Source: Atopsyche davidsoni | Lineage: Eukaryota; Arthropoda; Insecta; Trichoptera; Hydrobiosidae | Length of the DNA stretch: 64,000 nt | Direction of reading: 5' to 3' | NCBI GenBank assembly: GCA_022113835.1 | Contig: JAILWY010000005.1 | Location: 6,032,501-6,096,500, forward strand | Shown here: piece by piece, positions 59,261 through 64,000 of the stretch | How the letters are laid out: each line of letters opens with the position of its first letter | Numbering within the stretch: position 1 is the first letter of the stretch | Notes under the pieces: model-generated | What the model saw: the letters and a program-made list of their open reading frames with translations, nothing else | Database searches by the model: none | Told to the model about the DNA's origin: nothing | Made by a program: the position numbers and the translations under genes

Positions 59261-59702
59261 CCTTCGAGGTGTGGAATTTATTTATGAATGCCATAAATAT
59301 ATTTTGTAGAGCTTGATTGAAATAAGACTATGTTAAATATTCTATCCATGATACAGAAAACACCTTGATAATGTTGACTGTTTATGTAGTTCATGAATTG
59401 ATAGACACCGCTTATAATGTGTTTAAATTTTTTCAAGCCATAATATTATGGTACTGATTTCAATTCAAAGCTATTCAGTTCTCTAAGAAAGCACTTTGAT
59501 TATTATCTATTATATCATATATTAAATTGTCAGTGTGATTTCCTAATCGGATCAGGCTAAATTACACTGAAATGTATATAAAGAATACCGCTTTGTACTG
59601 TGGCGGCTTTTTTATTATTAAACAGGAAGGTACGAGGCTTTTCTTCTATAACTGTTATTTGAAAAGAAAATATAAAAGCAAAACAAGTTTAAAAAATCAC
59701 GC
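59261..59702. other. AT-rich spacer, no gene
   Basis: AT-rich; nothing recognised. Confidence 0.5.
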
Positions 59703-59714
59703 GTAGTGCCCCTA

Positions 59715-60727
59715 TGGCAAAGTCCCCAACCTTTTTGCACTCAAGAGCACATTCTAGAATGCCGGTTGGGCGGTCTATTTTTTCAAGGTATATTTGTAGT
59801 TGCTTTCACCTTACTTTTACCAACGCAAAAATATCAGAGACACTCACATAGCTTTCTCCTCACTTTTACTACCGCAAAAATATCAGATAGACTTTCACAT
59901 AGCTTTCACCTTACTTTTATCAACGAAAAAATATCAGAGACACTTTCACATAGCTTTCTCCTCACTTTTACTACCGCAAAAATATCAGATAGACTTTCAC
60001 ATAGCTTTCACCTTACTTTTATCAACGAAAAAATATCAGAGACACTTTCACATAGCTTTCTCCTCACTTTTACTACCGCAAAAATATCAGAGACTCTTTC
60101 GCATAGCTTTCACCTTACTTTTACCAACGCAAAAATATCAGAGACACTCTCACATAGCTTTCTCCTCACTTTTACTACCGCGAAAATATCAGATAGACAT
60201 TCACATAGCTTTTACCTAACTTTTATCAACGCAAAAATATCACAGACACTTTCGCATAGCTTTCACCTTACTTATACTAACGCAAAAATATCAGAGACAC
60301 TCTCACATAGCTTTCTCCTCACTTTTACTACCGCAAAAATATCACATAGACTTTCACATAGCTTCCACCTCACTTGTACTACCGCAAAAATATCAGATTT
60401 ATATTTATTCAGCAACTTTTCCATCAAGTATCTGAACAATATAGTTAAAGAATTACTAGAGGGCGTTATTACAGAGGCGAAGACAAACCAAACTACACCC
60501 ATGAGATGCAATTTATCTGGCTTATATATGATTTTCTGGAAAGAATTATTATTTTTATATAATTATTTTCGCTTATATTTCTCTGTTTAATTACAAAATA
60601 TTTTTTTTTTCATATCATTTTATTGTAAATTTCAATAATTTTCTATCGCGGTCGCATAGCGGCGAGCACACGTAAAACAGTTGGCAGGCGCCATGGTGCC
60701 CGCGGGCATAGGGTTAGGGACCACTGC
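59715..60727. mobile_element. Putative hAT-like non-autonomous element carrying a minisatellite
   Basis: The left border reads GGCAAAGTCCCCAACCTTTT (from 59716). The right border, on the minus strand, reads GGCAGTGGTCCCTAACCC (from about 60728). The two are imperfect terminal repeats with the CAGTGGTCCC-AACC look of many hAT elements. Sequence just inside both ends is related in base composition but diverged. The interior is a 12-unit tandem repeat plus AT-rich DNA. An eight-base target duplication is not clear. No transposase. Confidence 0.4.
59802..60395 (+). repeat. 51-bp minisatellite, 12 units
   Basis: Units start at 59802, 59851, 59902, 59953, 60004, 60055, 60106, 60157, 60208, 60259, 60310 and 60361. 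The first is 49 bp, the rest 51 bp, the last partial. Two variants, GCTTTCTCCTCAC and GCTTTCACCTTAC, largely alternate, giving a 102-bp higher-order period that breaks between units 9 and 10. All share CAAAAATATCA or close variants. Because 51 is a multiple of 3 and the unit lacks stops, a 294-codon frame runs through with a 17-residue repeat (HSFLLTFTTAKISDRLS); this is a by-product and not good evidence of a protein. Confidence 0.95.
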
Positions 60728-61242
60728 CTAATCTAGTTTAAAATATAAGCAATTATTTTGTAATTAAAAGTAGTAAGCATATCGAATTTTATAAAGCGCA
60801 AATGTTTCAGATAGGATAGTGTGTATAAACTTGTTAAAAAATATACGTGAATAATAAAGTAAATAAATTAAAAATATCATCATAGTAAGTTATTTTAAAA
60901 ACCAAATAATTTTGAATTTTAAAATATTTATTGTATTATAAGTATAATTTATTATGCATGCAAAAATATTGGCTAAAATCTAATTTAAACAAATTTATTA
61001 TATTATTTGTGTCACTGATATTTACAGAGGAACTTTATCAAATACATAAGTATACTCGAACCAAGCCTCTTCCAACAACACATACCGTTATTGTTAAAAA
61101 AATACAAATCCCCATTGAGTCTACTTTCAGAATCAATAATTGACAGTTTCTTTTGTTGTGGCCTGGAACGTGTTCCGTTATTTTCTTTGGCGCGTATGGT
61201 TGTCCTAAAACTTCTGATCTCTAAAATAGCCTTGTACACAAA
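60728..61242. other. AT-rich spacer, no gene
   Basis: AT-rich DNA between two repeat elements. Frames at 60931-61143 and on the opposite strand are not credible. Confidence 0.5.
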
Positions 61243-61372
61243 TTGCGACATAACATGCAACCGACTTACAATTAGCCAGTAGCGTCCATTTTTGCGTTGT
61301 TTACTTAAGCAGATCATCAAAAATAAACGGACGCTATTGGCTTATTGCAAATCGGTCTCAAGTTGTGTCGCT
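61243..61372. mobile_element. Palindromic MITE-like element
   Basis: Arms of about 45 bp pair around a loop near 61300-61325. The best-conserved part is AGCCAGTAGCGTCC (61274-61287) against the reverse complement of GGACGCTATTGGCT. The outer part aligns GCGACATAACATG with GCGACACAACTTG, plus ACCGA segments, with some gaps. No coding capacity. A third distinct inverted-repeat element in the window. Confidence 0.6.
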
Positions 61373-62309
61373 GGTTTACTATGATTTTAAAAAGATTAAT
61401 ATTTAAAAAATTTAAAATGTAGATAAGTCTGAAGTCTGAAATCACTTCCACTTTTTATAAGAAGGTTATAAAATAAGTTGCAGATGGCAAGGTGTAGCAA
61501 GTATTTAAAAGAATAGTAGCTTTATACGTCTTAAGAATTTGCTTTATCCTTGAAAAATAAATCATTAAGAACCTGCATCACATAATGTTTTTTCCTGAAA
61601 AGTTTTTTTCTATTTGAACCTGGAGATAATATAGTTATTGACTGGTAAGCCATCTTATAGAACCATTATGCTGTACTAATATATTTTTAATTTAATATTG
61701 CTCTTTCTTAAAATTAGTCAAATTTATAGTAAATATACTATCGAGCTACATGCTGGTAAGATATTATAAATCATTTGACTAATTGGATATGTAGTGTGTA
61801 TTGAAGGTATGCTAGCATCGGAATACGTAAACATCCTTATACAAACACGAAGGATAGTTAAACAATAATTGGAATATGTTAGCGTAATGTATGGTGGAGA
61901 CAACTTCACTTGGATTTACTTTCTAAGATATTTTATGTTCACTGTTCTCTGGGTGAGTGTTTTGACAGGGCTGAACTGGGGCTCTGGGCCTGGGTAGAAA
62001 ATAATTACAAGACCCCATACAACTATGTGCCATATTATTATATAGTTAATATACCATTTATAATAAGGATTGAGAGTATCTGTAAATTATATATAAATTA
62101 TGTTGTTGCACGTCATTCAATAGTATGAACAAAAAAATGATCATTTTAAGTTTTAGTTTTTTTTTTAATATAATAAATATTCGTTTTCACTAATTCATCG
62201 TGTAATTTTTTATTTTTTAGTCAAAATGTTTTTCATGGTGTCTTTTTGAAGTTTTGTACATTTTGTGTCAATGTGTGACAGTTTGATAGTGTCTAATATA
62301 GTTAACGTT
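61373..62309. other. AT-rich stretch, no gene
   Basis: AT-rich; frames of 61-72 codons without domains. Nothing recognised. Confidence 0.5.
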
Positions 62310-62550
62310 TGATATGTCTTGGCTTAGATGGCCGGGCCTGGGCATCGTGACGTCACCAAGTCGTGTCAGGGCCACACTTACAGAATTAATGCTCAGGCTG
62401 ATGGGGAACAACGATCCCGGCACAAAATCAACATCGTGCCTAACGAGGGACAGGAATTTTTGGTGCTTCTATTTGTGGATGAGCTGTGTTCTTCTTGTTA
62501 GGAGTGTTGAAAGCTGAATATAAATCTCCTGTAAATGGAAACACGGGTAG
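62310..62550. promoter_or_regulatory. GC-elevated block with CRE site
   Basis: Contains a perfect CRE, TGACGTCA, at 62348-62355. A 67-codon plus-strand frame (62314-62517) has no domain. Candidate regulatory block. Confidence 0.3.
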
Positions 62551-63106
62551 TTGTGTTTAATTATTTTTTTAAATTGTTTCAATGTAGGTCCTCACTTTAA
62601 CGATGGTACACATATATTTTGTAAATATCTTAGCTCACATTGAAATGAATATTTTATGTACAAAGTTCTAATTGTTTTAAATCTATAAAAAAAAGTTTGA
62701 AATAGCAAGATGTACTCGAAATTTAATATTAATAAATCAAAAGTATACACATAAACGAATAAATATAAATGTGATGTTCTGTCGATAACCATTCTGTACA
62801 TTGAATTTTATTTACAATGGTTAATATTAATGCGATTCTTCTCAAATTTCAAGTATTTGAAATCCAAGTCTAAGTGCTAACGATGTATTTAAACAATGTG
62901 TCGGTCGAGTCCAAAGCAGTGCACATTAAAGACAATATGACATAAAGAACCAAGTATTGTTACAAATGCATTACATTCGAAAATACTACAGCACCGGCGT
63001 AGCGTGTGGTCTCAGGGGAGGACAACCAAAAGACACTGCGAGAAAAACTTTTATTGATTTATTTGAATTAAATCAATAAAAACAGTTTGTATTAAACTTA
63101 TATTAT
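62551..63106. other. AT-rich, small GC patch at 62990-63045
   Basis: AT-rich DNA; nothing recognised. Confidence 0.45.
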
Positions 63107-63156
63107 TCAGTGGTTTAGTGGTAAACATGCTTGCTACCGACCATGTGGTCTAGGTA
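63107..63156 (+). mobile_element. tRNA-like 5' half, probable SINE fragment
   Basis: TGGTTTAGTGG at 63111-63121 matches the Pol III A-box consensus TRGYNNARNNG and is followed by anticodon-arm-like sequence to GGTCTAGGT. The expected B-box is missing, so the sequence is truncated. Glycine-tRNA-like in its first half; not a functional tRNA. Confidence 0.35.
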
Positions 63157-63519
63157 AAGCAATTTTTGATTAAAATAACTTCTCTGATGTAGATCTTATA
63201 ATTTCTCTACATACAAGACAAATGTCTCTAAAGCATACCTACCTGTCTTATCTTTTGCGGACTACTATTCTTACAAAATAGTTATTTTGTAGCTGAAATT
63301 TGTATGAAATATAAAAAAAAAATAAAACAAATGAGATTTACTAAATAGACAACGATCTTTTTTACGCTTTCGCCTTTCAAGGACTTTGCCATACAACATT
63401 TTAGTCGTAAGCACCGAGTTGTTTGGCTTGAAGTAATTTAATAAATTCATAGGTATTCAATCAACAAGATATTTTTTTAAATAAAGGAACTCAGTTTTCA
63501 TGAAAAGGTTGCTTTCTTT
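63157..63519. other. AT-rich spacer, no gene
   Basis: AT-rich; nothing recognised. Confidence 0.5.
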
Positions 63520-63740
63520 GGCTCCAAATCAATGAGTGGGTTTAACAACCTCCAGTTGGAGGGTCGCTTCAGTGGCCTGCCGCGCCGGCACGGGGACCTT
63601 AGCGCCTGGCCGCTAACACAGTCACAATGCACGGTGTCATAAATGCATCGCACCATGGACGTATCAGCCCAGACCTGCAGGCCTCATTCTGTGCTAATGA
63701 CACCCATTGTCTACAGAGCTACAAGCACGCAGGCTAACAC
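63520..63740. promoter_or_regulatory. GC-rich block, candidate cis-regulatory
   Basis: Strongly GC-elevated core (63555-63615). A 36-codon plus-strand frame (63532-63642, beginning MSGFNNLQLEGRFSGLPRRH) is too short to call. TGCTAATGACACCC near 63693 joins a TAAT core to a TGACA Homothorax-type core. Confidence 0.25.
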
Positions 63741-64000
63741 CTACATATCAAATAACTTCAATGTACACTATCAATAATAAACAAAAGCAAGTCATTTTTC
63801 ATACTGCTTTTTTCATGTGAAACTAACGCCTTACTATAATATATTTTAAGTTTCATGTCTGGTCCAATATTGAAGTGTGACTTCACCGTTTCCGGCATGT
63901 CATGGGATGGGCGTAACAGGCAATATATGACAGACAAGGATAGGTTTGATTTACCAAGAATCAAGCTAATCCCACATCATATGGATGAGCGGTTTAAGTT
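63741..64000. other. Mixed end of window, no gene
   Basis: AT-rich to 63860, then a less AT-rich stretch to the end. No frame or motif allows a call. Confidence 0.4.

Noticed and set aside
59802..60395. CRISPR array
   Set aside because: There are no unique spacers; units are contiguous tandem repeats in a eukaryotic setting.
59706..60590. 294-codon frame with a 17-residue repeat as a repetitive protein
   Set aside because: The frame follows from a 51-bp stop-free tandem repeat; a second frame of the same repeat is open over most of the array too, and the first unit is 2 bp short.
61012..61320. 102-codon minus-strand frame
   Set aside because: It covers one arm of a palindromic repeat and has no domain.
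63107..63156. Functional glycine-type tRNA gene
   Set aside because: The B-box and the T-arm are missing.
1..64000. Bacterial or organellar origin
   Set aside because: No long dense coding frames or operons; microsatellites and animal-type transposon remnants are present.
1..64000. Known Hox-cluster microRNAs (miR-10, iab-4) and let-7 family
   Set aside because: No matching mature sequences were seen by eye, so a specific Hox-cluster assignment is not claimed.

Overview
The window looks like nuclear DNA of an arthropod, most likely an insect. It is strongly AT-rich, has no dense gene array, and no long open reading frame that is clearly a host protein. It carries short GC-elevated islands, microsatellites and animal-type transposon remnants. 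The best protein-level anchor is a truncated Tc1/mariner-class transposase of a type common in insect genomes (minus strand, 20434-20839). I cannot name the species; a hemimetabolous insect such as a hemipteran is a guess.

Layout. 1-12 kb is AT-rich with GC-elevated blocks every few kb and a possible tiny minus-strand coding exon at 8964-8987. 12.3-13.85 kb is the most GC- and CpG-rich part, two islands separated by an A/C-rich low-complexity strip, and looks like a promoter with a possible minus-strand first exon ending at a consensus donor near 12346. 14.0 kb holds an inverted-repeat element whose centre folds as a degenerate hammerhead ribozyme. 20.1-20.95 kb is the broken mariner element joined through a TA microsatellite to a GC-rich block. 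24 kb has a G-skewed tract and a near-perfect 26-bp hairpin. 29.4 kb has a compact block of several hairpins. 33.5-38.1 kb contains a TATA-like palindrome, a candidate non-coding first exon (about 34330-34549) and a well-bounded internal exon (38007-38132), suggesting the 5' part of a plus-strand transcript. 41.8-42.4 kb is a hAT-like non-coding remnant with another repeat inside it. 59.7-60.7 kb is a 51-bp minisatellite between hAT-like ends. 61.2-61.4 kb is a palindromic element.

Interpretation. About thirty GC-elevated, apparently single-copy blocks, several with homeodomain, Exd/Hox/Hth, GATA, K50-homeodomain or CRE-like sites, lie in otherwise featureless AT-rich DNA. That pattern would fit the intergenic or intronic neighbourhood of a developmental regulator. 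It is an inference from composition and motifs only, because no alignment could be run. A four-copy palindromic repeat family, hAT-like and mariner remnants, tRNA-like SINE fragments and simple repeats account for most of the recognisable repeated DNA. No tRNA gene, rRNA, CRISPR array or bacterial operon was seen.
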